Under the pieces are notes generated by a model, which saw only the letters and a program-made list of their open reading frames with translations, had not been told where the DNA came from and did not search any database. A DNA stretch of 64,000 nucleotides from Caulobacter segnis. GTDB lineage: Bacteria > Pseudomonadota > Alphaproteobacteria > Caulobacterales > Caulobacteraceae. Shown here in pieces: positions 37,401-48,585 of the stretch. The stretch is from assembly GCF_023935105.1 (NCBI RefSeq), contig NZ_CP096040.1, forward strand, positions 5,437,001 to 5,501,000, read 5' to 3'. The translations under genes were made by a program, and so were the position numbers. How positions within the stretch are numbered: position 1 is the first letter of the stretch; every line of letters starts with the position of its first letter.

Positions 37401-39306
37401 CGCTTTCGGCGCGGCCCGTCCAGATGGCCACGAAGGCGGCCTCGAAGGCCTGCTTGATGTCGGCGAACACCAGATGCTCGCCGGCCTCGTCGCGCAGGAC
37501 GAATTCGTGCACCCAGACCGGCTGGCCGTCCGGCGAGACCTTGAAGCCCTCCTCGATCAGGGCCTTCAGGCCCATGTGCTCCAGGATCGGCAGCACGTCG
37601 GCCAGCGGGGCCGCCGCGCCAGGACGATAGAGCTTGAAGCGGAAGGTCACGGCGCTGTCGTCCGGACGCCGGAAGGCGCGGACGCGAACCGCCTCGCCTT
37701 CGGCCAAGTCATCGATCACCTGGATGTCGGCCAGGGCCTCGTCAGCGTCGTACTGGTCGCGATAGCCGGGCGGGAAGGCGCCGGCGTAACGGTTCAAGAT
37801 CTGGACGACCCGGCCTGTCTGGCCCTCGCGGACGGCGGCCTCGAAGCGGTCCTCCCAGGTGCGGGCGGTCTCGGCGATGGCGGCCTCGACGGCGGCCAGG
37901 TCGGGCTCGGCGTGGTCGCCCGGCGTAACGCCCAAGATATAGTGCACGCGGGCCAACGGCGCGTCGGAGAAGCTGGGATAATAGGCCGAGACCCGGCCTC
38001 GGAACGCTTGCGCCAGGATGTCGCCGGCGCGGGCCCGGACGCCGGAATCGTACCGGTCGCGCGGCACAAACAGCAGCACGGAGATGAAACGGTCGAACGG
38101 GTCGCGGCGGGTGAACAGCTTGACGCGCGGCCGGTCGTACAGGTGCAGCACGCCCAGGGCCGTGGCCAGCAGCTGACCCTCGTCGGTCTGGAACAGCTCG
38201 TCGCGCGGCCAGGTCTCGAGGATGTTGCGCAGGCGCTTGCCGTTGTGGCTGTTCGGATCCTTGCCCGCGCGTTCCAGGATATGGACCACCTTGCGGCGGA
38301 CCAGCGGCACCTCGTGAGCCGGCGTCTCGTAGGCCTCAGCCGTGAACAGGCCCACGAAGCGGACCTCGCCCGAGGCTTTGCCGTCGGCGCCGTACCGGCG
38401 CACCCCGACATAGTCCATGTAGCCGCGGCGGTGGACCCGCGAGCGCAGGTTCGACTTGGCCACCACGATCGGATCGCCGATGTCGATATGGGTGCGGATT
38501 TGGGCCGACAGGATGGCCGGCTCGCTGCCTCGGCGCAGCACGGTGCGGGCCTGATCTCGCAGCACGCCCAGGCTGCCCTCGGGCTGGTACAGCGGCTCCT
38601 CGGCCGCGTAGCCGCCGTCGGCGGTGCGGGGATATTCGTAGACGCGCGCGCCCAGGAACACGAAGTGGTCGCTCTCGAGCCAGTCGAGGAAGTCGAGATC
38701 CTCGGCCTTCTCCTCGGTCGAGACCGGGGTCTTGGCGGCCTGCAGTTCGCTGATCGTGCGGCGCATCAGGGCGCGCATGGGCTCGAAGTCCTTCACGGCC
38801 ATGGCCACGTCGGAGAGCGCCTCGCGCACGCTCGCGACCAGGGCCGCCTCACGGTCCTCGCCCACCGGCGCCAGCCAGATCTGGATCATCGAGCGCTGCA
38901 CGCCGCCGCAATCGGCCACGGGGTGGAACATGGCCCGGACCGAGAAGCCGACCTCGGACACCTCGCCCATGATGCTGTCGACCAGGAACGGACGGTCGGG
39001 CTGGACGATCTCGAGCAGATCGGAAGGGGTCTCGCCGCCTTCGGCGCGGCGCACCCGGATCGCCGGCTCGGACAGGTCCTTGGCGCTCTCACCGAAACGC
39101 CAGAAGTCGGCCAGGGCGCGGCCCACGTCGGCGACGTCCAGGCCAGGCAGCTCCTCGGAGGACCAGTCATCCTGGGCCTGGGCGGCGAAGCCGCGCGCGG
39201 CGGGCGACAGCGCCTCGACGGACAGGCCCAGAGCCTGGGCGAACGCGTTTACTAGCGGACCGATCGGAGCCTCAATCGACTTGAGGTCGTTTTTTTCACC
39301 GATCAT
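34465..39306 (-). CDS. gdhZ: NAD-dependent glutamate dehydrogenase, large type
   Basis: A 1613-residue enzyme that deaminates glutamate to 2-oxoglutarate with NAD. The N-terminal 700 residues are the long regulatory ACT-like part of the large GDH family. The catalytic part starts near residue 790 (HVEGVHLRFGPVARGGLRWSDR, IVPVGSKGGFYPKQLP), and the NAD domain has GVGDMSGDVFGNGMLLS and GEGANLGLTQAGRIEF. In C. crescentus this enzyme, GdhZ, also affects FtsZ dynamics and cell division; I infer the same role from family. A GAGGA site precedes the ATG. Confidence 0.95.
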   Translation of the reverse strand: MIGEKNDLKSIEAPIGPLVNAFAQALGLSVEALSPAARGFAAQAQDDWSSEELPGLDVADVGRALADFWRFGESAKDLSEPAIRVRRAEGGETPSDLLEIVQPDRPFLVDSIMGEVSEVGFSVRAMFHPVADCGGVQRSMIQIWLAPVGEDREAALVASVREALSDVAMAVKDFEPMRALMRRTISELQAAKTPVSTEEKAEDLDFLDWLESDHFVFLGARVYEYPRTADGGYAAEEPLYQPEGSLGVLRDQARTVLRRGSEPAILSAQIRTHIDIGDPIVVAKSNLRSRVHRRGYMDYVGVRRYGADGKASGEVRFVGLFTAEAYETPAHEVPLVRRKVVHILERAGKDPNSHNGKRLRNILETWPRDELFQTDEGQLLATALGVLHLYDRPRVKLFTRRDPFDRFISVLLFVPRDRYDSGVRARAGDILAQAFRGRVSAYYPSFSDAPLARVHYILGVTPGDHAEPDLAAVEAAIAETARTWEDRFEAAVREGQTGRVVQILNRYAGAFPPGYRDQYDADEALADIQVIDDLAEGEAVRVRAFRRPDDSAVTFRFKLYRPGAAAPLADVLPILEHMGLKALIEEGFKVSPDGQPVWVHEFVLRDEAGEHLVFADIKQAFEAAFVAIWTGRAESDGFNRMVLELGIGWREAALIRALARYRQQTGLDPSQGVQEQALADHPGVTRLILDLFQTKFDPAVRADLAARQEQAKAVQAKIVEALQAVESLDSDRVLRRLAALVGAIQRTNFYQPAADGGPKPYISFKIASRELEDLPAPKPFREIYVSAPHVEGVHLRFGPVARGGLRWSDRRDDFRTEVLGLVKAQQVKNAVIVPVGSKGGFYPKQLPRGGDRDAIQAEAIRAYKTFLSGLLDLTDNLDAENNIVPPASVVVHDGEDPYLVVAADKGTATFSDIANGVAEDYGFWLGDAFASGGSVGYDHKVMGITARGAWEAVKRHFRELGKDIQTETFTAVGVGDMSGDVFGNGMLLSKQTKLLAAFDHRHIFVDPNPDPAVSWAERDRMFKLPRSSWDDYDKSKISQGGGVFARSLKSIPLSPEIRTLFEIKAEAVSPAELMTAILKSKAELLYLGGIGTYVKAKSESNADAGDKANDAIRINGADLRVKVVGEGANLGLTQAGRIEFAQMGAGGAGGHINTDAIDNSAGVDSSDHEVNIKILTGILERAGELTRPDRNTLLASMTDDVAHHVLEHNYDQTLALTLLESDAASEVDAQIRYMGDLEQRGRLDRKVEGLPTNTALLERKASGKGLTRPELAVLLAYGKLDLFDEIVASQAPDDPWFEATLRGYFPKGLDRYADTMQKHRLKREIIATVVGNQMVNMCGPTFANRLKAAAGADVGAVVVGFTAAREILGVDDLWDQVGALDNKASADGQTALYKALAYALRSLSFWLARRAHRDKSTVRQLVEAYGPSVKTLTGMAPAILSPFEQKAVAKRTKAYVADGAPDALAQAVAALQPLTTAADLVDLANASSWSVENVARLYHQVGAAFGFDRLRGAAGSFVGGDSFERLAVRRLIEDMLTEQTAITQAVLKFAANAQAGEDEAAAKSAISSWAALRGDRPRTVKRTIEDIEQAGGGWTFAKLTIANAALRELSNAA

Positions 39307-39357
39307 GGGAATTCCTCGAGAATTTTTGGCCGCAACCTAGCCCTATCAGGCGTTACT

Positions 39358-39594
39358 TCAACCGCTAACTCGGAAATCTGAAAGAATTCGTGCCAGCGCA
39401 AAGCCGCGCGTGCGAGACGGAAACGCCGCCGGCTGGGGGAAAGCCGGCGGCGCAGGCCCGCTTGGGGTAAGGCGGGCGTCTTCCGCTTCGATCAAGGCGG
39501 CGATGCCTGCCCGGATCTGCGGTTTGTCCGGGTGGGGGAGGCCGGACAGAGCATAGATAGGGACCAAGACCGGCGGTTTAAGGGGCGCCCGCAT
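39358..39594 (-). CDS. Possible small protein, 78 residues
   Basis: A frame downstream of the AI-2E family gene on the same strand encodes MRAPLKPPVLVPIYALSG, then HPDKPQIRAGIAALIEAEDARL, which looks protein-like, with GC-rich third positions. The second half is low-complexity Pro/Ala and is crossed by an 11-bp hairpin (39424-39452). A GGGGCG site lies about 9 bases upstream of the ATG. No family is recognised. The alternative is an untranslated region between gdhZ and the transporter gene. Confidence 0.3.
   Translation of the reverse strand: MRAPLKPPVLVPIYALSGLPHPDKPQIRAGIAALIEAEDARLTPSGPAPPAFPQPAAFPSRTRGFALARILSDFRVSG
39424..39452 (-). terminator. Strong hairpin downstream of the AI-2E family gene
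   Basis: Perfect 11-base arms cgccgccggct (39424-39434) and agccggcggcg (39442-39452) with a 7-base loop. On the minus strand it is followed by tttcc, so it may terminate transcription from the AI-2E family gene. Confidence 0.6.
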
Positions 39595-39605
39595 TTCTTT
39601 CGCCC

Positions 39606-40718
39606 CTACGTCTTTCGGCCCGGGGATTTGTCGGGCGCGGGCCCATGGCCGTCCTTGGCGGACAGGCTCCGCTCGCCCTGCGGGTCGCCGTCCTCGGACA
39701 GCAGGATGGCGATCCAGCGCGAACCCTCGAACTGGGCCAAGATCAGCATGGCCGCGACGGTCAGGGGCGTGGACAGGAACATGCCGGGCACGCCCCACAG
39801 GGCGCCCCAGACGGCCAGGGACAGCAGAACCACCGTCGGATCCATGTTCAGGCTGTCGCCCTGCATGCGCGGCAGGACGACGTTGCCGACCACGAAGAAG
39901 ATCCCCTGCAGGGCTCCGAACAGGATGATCGCCGGCCACAGGCTGTCGGGGAACTGCACCAGGGCGAACAGCGGCGGCAGGAAGCAGCCGATCGCCCCGC
40001 CCAGGATCGGGATATAGGCCGCCAGAAAGATCAGGAAGGCCCAGAAGAAGGCGTTGTCCAGCCGCACCAGCATCATCACCACCCAGGCGGCGATAGCGAT
40101 CATCAGGCCGGTGACCGTCTGGATCCACAGATATTGCTCCACCCCGTCGCGGATGCGCTGGAACAGCTTCATGTTCTGTTCGCGCTCGGCATGATGCGGG
40201 AACAACGCGACGATCTTGCGCGCGAAGCCGCGCCGCGAGGCGATGATGAAGCCGAAATAGATCAGCACCAGCACCGCGCTGGAGGCGAAGTTGCCGAACG
40301 ACTGCGCCGCCCGGCCGATGAAGGCCTGGGGGTTGAGCTGGTTGATCAGGCTGTCAATCGTCGGGGCCACTCGGATGCCGATGGCGTGCGCCACCTGGGC
40401 GATGATCCCGTTCAAGCGCGGGGCGTAGTCCTTGAGCTGGTCGAAGAACCCTCGGCCGTTATCGATCACCACCCAGAACGACATCCCAAACAGCAGGATC
40501 GACAGCACCACTGCGGCCGGCAAGGCGGCGCGCTTGGGAAAGCCCGGCACGCGCAGAAGCACACGAGCAAAGCTGTCGACCATCACCGCCAGGAATACCG
40601 CCAGCGCCAGCGGCGTCAGGATGCCCTGAGTCAGGTAGAGCGCCGCGCCGCCCGCGATCACGGCCAGGAACACCACCGCGTTGCGGGTGGTGACGGGGGG
40701 CGGGGCGGGGGCCGGCAT
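39606..40718 (-). CDS. AI-2E family transporter (PerM/YhhT-like)
   Basis: A 370-residue protein with about eight hydrophobic segments. The motifs FFDQLKDYAPRLNGIIAQ before the central region and WAFLIFLAAYIPILGGAIGCFLPPLFAL, then GNVVLPRMQGDSLNMDPTVVLLSLAVWGALWGVPGMFLSTPL, are the conserved C-terminal core of the AI-2E/PerM family. Members export autoinducer-2 or act as Na/H antiporters; the role here is open. It starts divergently from the HerA-like gene. Confidence 0.88.
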   Translation of the reverse strand: MPAPAPPPVTTRNAVVFLAVIAGGAALYLTQGILTPLALAVFLAVMVDSFARVLLRVPGFPKRAALPAAVVLSILLFGMSFWVVIDNGRGFFDQLKDYAPRLNGIIAQVAHAIGIRVAPTIDSLINQLNPQAFIGRAAQSFGNFASSAVLVLIYFGFIIASRRGFARKIVALFPHHAEREQNMKLFQRIRDGVEQYLWIQTVTGLMIAIAAWVVMMLVRLDNAFFWAFLIFLAAYIPILGGAIGCFLPPLFALVQFPDSLWPAIILFGALQGIFFVVGNVVLPRMQGDSLNMDPTVVLLSLAVWGALWGVPGMFLSTPLTVAAMLILAQFEGSRWIAILLSEDGDPQGERSLSAKDGHGPAPDKSPGRKT

Positions 40719-40818
40719 CTATGAAAGTCTCCAGGAACGCGACCGAGATTGCCCAGGCCGATTGGCGCGACGCAAGGGCCCGGTTAGGCTCTAACAAGCT
40801 TTGACGGAGTTTGTGCCC

Positions 40819-42328
<1,510 letters not shown>

Positions 42329-42351
<23 letters not shown>

Positions 42352-44704
42352 CACCAGGCTGGCCGGCCGCGGCCGTCTCGCGATCGGCCAGCAGCGCCGA
42401 GGCCATCTCGGCCAGCTGGTCCACCTGGAACGGCTTGCGCAGCACCGGCCAGGGCAGATCGGCCGGCGCGACGTCCATCCGGTCGCCGGCGTAGCCGGTA
42501 GTCAGCAGGACGGCCATGTCCGGCCGGTGGGCCGAGGCGGATCGCGCCAGGTCCACCCCGCTGACGCCGCCCGGCATGATGATGTCCGACATCAGCAGAT
42601 CGAACGGCGCGCCCTCCTCCAGCGCCTCGATGGCCGAGACGCCATTCTCGGCGGTGGTCACCGCGCAGCCGAGATCGCGCAGCAGACCACCGGCGATCTC
42701 GCGGACCGCCGCGTCGTCCTCGACCAGCAGCACCCGTACGCCTTCCAGCCGTCCCGGCGGGTTCGCGTCCGTTCGGGCCGCGGCGAAGGTGGCCGGCGCG
42801 TCGGTGGCCGGCAGGTAGAGGGCGACCGAAGTGCCGCGGCCCTCGGCGCTGTCGATGCTGACCCCGCCGCCGCACTGGCGCAGGAAGCCATAGACTTGGG
42901 CCAGGCCCAGGCCGGTGCCCTTGCCGACCTCCTTGGTCGTGAAGAACGGCTCGAAGACCCGAGCCAACACCTCGGGCGGCATGCCCGCGCCGGTGTCGCT
43001 GACCGCCACGCGGACATAGCGGCCGGGCGCGGTGTCCAGAACCTGGCCGGCGGCCAAGGTCACCGGCTCGACCGCGATGCTGATCTCACCGCCGGTCGCG
43101 GTGGCGTCGCTGGCGTTGACCACCAGGTTCAGCAGCGCCGCCTCGAACTGCGCCGCGTCGACGCGCGAGCGCACCCCGGCGTCGTCGCGCCGGATCGTCA
43201 GGGTCATGGCCTCGCCCGCCGCGCGCCGCAGCAGCGGCTCCGCCTGGTCCAGCAGGGCCCCGACGTCGACCACTTCCAGCTTCAGCTCCTGGTTTCGCGA
43301 GAAGGCCAGCAGCTGGCGGGTCAGCCGCTCGCCGCGCTGGCCAGCGGCCAGGGCCGCTTCGGCCAGACGCTTGACCCGCGTCGTGTCGTCCGGTCGCCGC
43401 AGGATCATGTCGAGCCCGCCGACGATGACGGTCAGCAGATTGTTGAAGTCGTGCGCCACCCCGCCGGTCAGCCGCCCGACCGTCTCCAGTCTCTGGGCCT
43501 GGGCGAGCGCTGCTTGGGCGCGGGCGGTCTCGGCCATGCTGGCCTGCAGGGCGGCGGTGCGTTCGGCGACGCGGTCCTCGAGGTCCTTGCGCGCCTCGAC
43601 CGTCTCGGTGAAGTCGAAGCAGCTGCCGATATAGCCGCGATAGCCTCCGGACTCGTCGAAGCGCGGCGCGCCGACGCTGTTGATCCATCGCCAGGCCCCG
43701 TCGGCCCGGCGAAGTCGGAAGGCGACGTTGAAAGGTTCGCGCCGGTCGGCCGCGGCATCCGCCGCCCCCAAGCCGCTTTCGCGATCCTCGGGATGCACGC
43801 CGCTGAGCCAGCCTTCGCCCAGCTCCTGCTCCAGCGTGCGCCCCCGGAAGTTGAGCCAAGCCTGGTTGAACCAGTCCGCCTGGCCGCGCGCCGAGGTCGC
43901 CCAGATCAGCACCGGCGCCGAGTTGGCGACACCCCGGAATAGCTCCTCGCTGCTGCGCAGGGCGGCCGCCGCGCGCCGCTCCTGGGTCACGTCCCGGAAG
44001 GTCACCGCCAGGTCGCCGCCCAGCCTCACCCCACTGGAGCGGATCCACCGCTCCTCGCCGTCGATCACCCGCCGCACGTCGATATCGTCGGGACCGCCGT
44101 TTTCGAGGAGCCGCACCATGCGCTGGACCATGTCGCGGCCCGTCTCGTCGGGGAACACGTCCAGCACCCGCCGCCCCACCAGGCTGGACGTCCCCATCGG
44201 CCGCATCGTGTCGGCCATCGGGTTGGCGTAGGTCCAGCGAAAGTCGACGACCTTGCCGGCCTCGCGCACGGGCTCCAGGATCACGAAGGCGTCCAGCGAC
44301 ACTTCCTGGACCGAACGGAAGCGCTCCTCGGCGGCCAGACCGGCGCGCACCGCGATCCGCATCGCCTCGACCAGCACGACGATCAGCCCGCCGCACAGCA
44401 CGAACATGCCCAGTTGCACGCTCTCGCGCGTGTGCAGCAACCACGAGCCGTCGGCCGACATCCAGAACCGCCAGGCGATGCCGGCGCTGAGCCCCAGCGC
44501 CAGGAAGCCCGGCCCCAGGCCGCCGACCATGGCCGCGACCAGGACGGCGACGAAGAAGGTCGGAAAGTTCAGCGGAACGTCGGTGACCAGCACCGCGGCG
44601 ATGCGCGCGGCCAGGGCGACCAGCACGGACAGCAACGCCAACCCGTAACGCAGCTCGCGCCGGTCGGCCGCCGTCACGAACCTGATCGCCGTCCGTCCCA
44701 GCAC
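42329..44704 (-). CDS. Hybrid sensor histidine kinase with PAS domains and receiver
   Basis: A 791-residue membrane-bound sensor. Residues 15-125 hold about four hydrophobic segments (DUF4118-like). Two PAS domains follow (about 130-240 and 250-370; ANSAPVLIWATSARGQADWFNQAWL). The kinase has GGVAHDFNNLL with the phospho-His near 419, N-box LLNLVVNASDA, and G-boxes DTGAGM and GTGLGLAQVYGF. A C-terminal receiver has the phospho-Asp in LLMSDIIMPGG near residue 705. The start is GTG with a weak upstream site. No cognate regulator is next to it, so its output is unknown. Confidence 0.93.
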
Positions 44705-44827
44705 GCTCGTTACGTCCCCGCCCTACCGATACGCCACGGAGCCTTATGGCTCCGCTCGGCTTTCGCCTAACGTGTCATGCAATACGCAGTTCCAGCCCCG
44801 CGCAATCCACTCCGCGCGAGGCCCGGG

Positions 44828-47251
44828 TCAGGCGGGGCGCTTGGCCTTGCGGCGAGGCGGGGTCGAGGCCTCGGTGAACGCTGAGACGGCGTTGGCCATG
44901 GTCCAGGGTTCGAGCGCATCCACCGGGGCCGGGCGACCGATGGCGTAGCCTTGCAGTTCGGTGCAGTTCTCGCCCCGCAGGAACAGAATCTGCTCGTCGG
45001 TCTCGACGCCCTCGGCCACGACCGGGATCTCCAGGCTGCGGCCAAGGCCCAGCACGGCGCGCACGATGACGGTGGCGCGATCGTGGCGGTGGATGTTCTC
45101 GACGAAGCTCTTGTCGATCTTGATCTTGTCGAACGGGAACGACTGCAGGGTCGACAGCGACGAGAAGCCGGTGCCGAAGTCGTCCATGGCGATCCGCACG
45201 CCCAGGGCCTTCAGGCGGCGCAGGTTATCCAGCGCGCGCTGATAGTCCTTGAAGAGCGCGCTCTCGGTGATCTCCAACTCCAGCCGCGAGGGCGACAGGC
45301 CCGAGGCGATCAGCACCTCGTGCACCAGGCTGGGCAGGGCCGGATTGTGCAGCTGGATCGGCGAGAGGTTCACCGCGATGCGCAGCGGCTTCTCCCACGA
45401 GACGGCGTCGGCGCAGGCGCGGCGCAGGACCCAGTCGCCCAACGCGCCGATCAGGCCGTTTTCCTCGGCCACGGGGATGAAGTCCAGCGGCGGGATCATG
45501 CCGCGCGTCGGATGCTTCCAGCGGACCAGGGCCTCGAAGCCGCAGACCTCGCCGTCGATGGCGCGGGCCAACGGCTGATAGTGCACAATCAACTCCCCGT
45601 CGGCGATGCCCTGGCGCAGGTCGCGGGCCAGGTTGCGGCGTTCGCGGATCGAGTCGTCCATCTCGCGCTTGAAGAAGCGATAGACGCCGCGTCCGCTTTC
45701 CTTGGCGCGATACAGCGCCATGTCGGCGTTGGCCATCAGGGCCTCGGCGGTGCGGCCATCGTCCGGGTAGAGGCTGACGCCCAGGCTGGAGCCGAGGCTC
45801 AGGTCCTGGCCGTCGAACGCGACGGGGATCGACAGCATCTCGATCAGGCGGCCCGCCAACTCGGCGGCCGCGGTCGGCTGGTCGCCGCCGGCCACCTGCA
45901 CGACGATGAACTCGTCGCCGCCCAGGCGCGCGGCGAACGACGGGGCCTGGACCACCGACTGCAGGCGTCGCGCGGTCTCGACCAGGATGGCGTCGCCGGC
46001 CAGATGACCGTGCTGGTCGTTGGCTTCCTTGAAATGATCCAGGTCGATGCAGATCACCGACAGGCTCTCGCCCGAGGCCTCGACGCGCTCGACGGCGGCG
46101 GCCAGGCGCGACTGCAGCGAATTGCGGTTGGGCAGGCCGGTCAGGCCGTCGTGTTCCGCGAGATAGCGGATCTTTTCCTCCGCCGCGCGACGCTCGCGCA
46201 GGTCGCGGACGGCCAGGACGGTCAGGCCCGTGGTCTCGATGCGCGCGCCGTCGTCCATCAGGCGCGAGAACACCTCGACCGGAATCTCGCGGCCGCCGGC
46301 GACCGGCTGCAGCTTGCCCTCGCGACGGACCCCCTCGCGATTGGGATTGGTGTCGTCGAAGGTCAGGATCGCGCCCAGCAACGGACGGCCGACCAGCTCC
46401 GCCAGCGGCGCGCCGGCCAATTCGCAGAAGGCGGCGTTGGCGTCGTTGATCTTGCCCGACTGGACCACGACCAGGCCTTCGTAGGCGGCGTTGGCCAGGC
46501 GGCGGATGCGCTCGAGGGCCGAGCGAGAGGTCTGGGATTCGATGGCGACGGCGCCTAGGCCGCCCAGGATGATCATGCCGGTGATCGACACCACCGCCAG
46601 GGTCAGCATGGCGCCCGACAGCAGTTGCTCGGGGACGACGATGGTGGCGTCGGGAACGATGGTGATCGCCGACATGCCGGTGAAGTGCAGAGCCACGATG
46701 CCCAGGCACAGCAGACCTCCGCCCATCGCCTGGCGCCGTATCGTGCGGGCCGAGCCGGCGACCACCAGAGCCGCGGTGGCGCCCGCGACGCCGAGGATCG
46801 CCGAGAGACCGACCGTGGCGTGCTCCCAGACCAGTTGCCCCTGGGTCACGAAAGCCGACATGCCGGTGTAGTGCATGGCCGACACGCCCAGGCCCAGAAG
46901 CACGCCGCCGGCGAAGTCGTTGGTGGTCGAGCGCTGGGCCGATGCGACGGCGAAGCCGCTGGCCATGAACAGCGCGGCGATCATCAGCGACAGCAGGGTG
47001 CCGGTCGGGCTGTAGCCGGTCTTCAGGCCCGGCGTGTAGGCGACCATGGCGATGAAGTGGGTGGCCCAGACGCTGGAGCCGGCGACCAGGCCGGTCAGCA
47101 GCAGCCAGGCGGAGCGCACAACTCCCCGGGCGCCCCGCATGCGCGAGTACAGACGGAACGTGGTGAAGCAGCCCGCGATACAGACCAGACCGGCGACAAG
47201 CACCAGGCGCAGATCATGCTGCGTCGTCAGGCAGGTCAGAAACTTGAGCAC
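44828..47251 (-). CDS. MHYT-PAS-GGDEF-EAL cyclic-di-GMP protein
   Basis: An 807-residue protein. The N-terminal 220 residues form the seven-helix MHYT sensor (MHYTGMSAF, ALHFTGMSAI, THFIAMVAY repeats), thought to bind metal and sense gases. A PAS domain spans about 245-365. The GGDEF domain keeps AARLGGDEFIVVQ, and the EAL domain keeps CGFEALVRWKHP, NLSPIQL and IAMDDFGTGFSSL, so both synthase and phosphodiesterase sites look intact. Start is GTG. It probably adjusts c-di-GMP and hence motility or adhesion. Confidence 0.94.
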   Translation of the reverse strand: MLKFLTCLTTQHDLRLVLVAGLVCIAGCFTTFRLYSRMRGARGVVRSAWLLLTGLVAGSSVWATHFIAMVAYTPGLKTGYSPTGTLLSLMIAALFMASGFAVASAQRSTTNDFAGGVLLGLGVSAMHYTGMSAFVTQGQLVWEHATVGLSAILGVAGATAALVVAGSARTIRRQAMGGGLLCLGIVALHFTGMSAITIVPDATIVVPEQLLSGAMLTLAVVSITGMIILGGLGAVAIESQTSRSALERIRRLANAAYEGLVVVQSGKINDANAAFCELAGAPLAELVGRPLLGAILTFDDTNPNREGVRREGKLQPVAGGREIPVEVFSRLMDDGARIETTGLTVLAVRDLRERRAAEEKIRYLAEHDGLTGLPNRNSLQSRLAAAVERVEASGESLSVICIDLDHFKEANDQHGHLAGDAILVETARRLQSVVQAPSFAARLGGDEFIVVQVAGGDQPTAAAELAGRLIEMLSIPVAFDGQDLSLGSSLGVSLYPDDGRTAEALMANADMALYRAKESGRGVYRFFKREMDDSIRERRNLARDLRQGIADGELIVHYQPLARAIDGEVCGFEALVRWKHPTRGMIPPLDFIPVAEENGLIGALGDWVLRRACADAVSWEKPLRIAVNLSPIQLHNPALPSLVHEVLIASGLSPSRLELEITESALFKDYQRALDNLRRLKALGVRIAMDDFGTGFSSLSTLQSFPFDKIKIDKSFVENIHRHDRATVIVRAVLGLGRSLEIPVVAEGVETDEQILFLRGENCTELQGYAIGRPAPVDALEPWTMANAVSAFTEASTPPRRKAKRPA

Positions 47252-47373
47252 GCACGCCCCCAGGGGTCACATCCCCTAGGAGCTACGGCGAGAGTTGCAA
47301 ATAATCCGTTTCGCTTCTCGCGATCGCGACACAACGTCCGGCCGCCCGGGGCTTCGCAGGAATATTCTTCCCT

Positions 47374-48357
47374 TCACAACCCTCGATCGGCGAGGGCTCG
47401 ATGCCAACGCCAGGCGCTGGAGAGGATCGTGTCCAGATCGCGCGACGGCTTCCAGCCCAGTTGCGCTCTGGCCTTGGCGCTGTCGCCGACCAGCGCCGGC
47501 GCGTCGCCCTGCCGGCGCGGCGCGACCCGGACCGGCAGCGGCGCGCCCGCCACCCGGCCGACGCCGTCCACCAGTTCGCGCACCGTCGTGCCCGCCCCGG
47601 CGCCGAAATTATAGGACTCCGAAGCCCCGCCGGCGATGAGCCGCCGCAGGGCCAGGACATGGGCGTCGGCCAGGTCCAGCACGTGGACGTAGTCGCGCTC
47701 GGCGGTGCCGTCGCGGGTGTCATAGTCGTCGCCGAAGATCGTGAACGCCGGCCGCTGGCCCAAGGCCACCTGGATCGCCAGCGGAATGGCGTGGGTCTCG
47801 GGCTCGTGCCACTCGCCGATGCGGCCTTCCAGATCGGCGCCGGCGGCGTTGAAGTAGCGCATCACCATGCTTCTGAAGCCGACATGGCGGGCGTAGTCGG
47901 CCAGAGCCTGCTCGATCATCAGCTTGCTGCGGCCATACGGGTTCAGCGGCGCTTGAGGATGGTGCTCGTCCATCGGCTGGCGCACCGGCTCGCCGAAGGT
48001 GGCGCAGGTCGAGGAGAAGACCAGCTTGTCGACACCCGCCCGGCGGGCCGCCTCGATCAGGGTGATCGTCCCACCGACATTGACGTCGAAAAAGGGGCCG
48101 GGATCCTTGACCGACTCGCCGACCTCGATGCGCGCCGCGAAGTGCGCCACGGCGACGGGCCGGTGCGCGGCGAAGACAGCGTCCAGGCGGGCGGGGTCGC
48201 GGATGTCGCCGACCTCCAGCGGTCCCCAGCGGACGTGTTCGCGGTGGCCATTGGACAGGTCGTCGAACGCCACGGGCCGAAAGCCCGCCTCGGCCAGCGC
48301 AAGGCACGTATGCGAGCCGACATAGCCGGCGCCGCCCGTCACCAGAACCGTCTGCAT
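47374..48357 (-). CDS. galE: UDP-glucose 4-epimerase
   Basis: A 327-residue SDR-type epimerase interconverting UDP-glucose and UDP-galactose. VTGGAGYVGSHTCLALAEAG binds NAD, FSSTCATFG and NPYGRSKLMIEQAL contain the catalytic Ser and YxxxK, and RDYVHVLDLADAHVLAL and YNFGAGAGTTVRELV are typical of GalE. It is divergent from ugd (228 bases apart), so both are probably expressed for surface polysaccharide precursors. Confidence 0.94.
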   Translation of the reverse strand: MQTVLVTGGAGYVGSHTCLALAEAGFRPVAFDDLSNGHREHVRWGPLEVGDIRDPARLDAVFAAHRPVAVAHFAARIEVGESVKDPGPFFDVNVGGTITLIEAARRAGVDKLVFSSTCATFGEPVRQPMDEHHPQAPLNPYGRSKLMIEQALADYARHVGFRSMVMRYFNAAGADLEGRIGEWHEPETHAIPLAIQVALGQRPAFTIFGDDYDTRDGTAERDYVHVLDLADAHVLALRRLIAGGASESYNFGAGAGTTVRELVDGVGRVAGAPLPVRVAPRRQGDAPALVGDSAKARAQLGWKPSRDLDTILSSAWRWHRALADRGL

Positions 48358-48585
48358 TCGAGATCCCCGCGCGAAAACCGCCCCTGGCTAGCGGGTCCGG
48401 CCGCCACTTGGAAGTCACCACCTTCACCTGAACCGACTCCAAGGCTTTTACCCCCTTTTGCGATTTACACCTTGGCGTTTTCCTGGAGCGCGCTTGCCTC
48501 GGCGTCGGGATTGCTGGAAGACGCGGAATGCGTCGCGTGCGGCGCGCCCCTTTGATTTGACGGCCGGACGGATCAGGATCTTTCG

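Noticed and set aside
35350..39255. 1301-codon open frame antisense to gdhZ
   Set aside because: It is the shadow of a real high-GC gene; composition is His/Gln/Gly-rich without domains, and gdhZ on the other strand has full family motifs.
40801..40818. TTG start for the HerA-like gene
   Set aside because: The ATG at 40819 is preceded by ACGGAG at proper distance, which lies inside the longer version.
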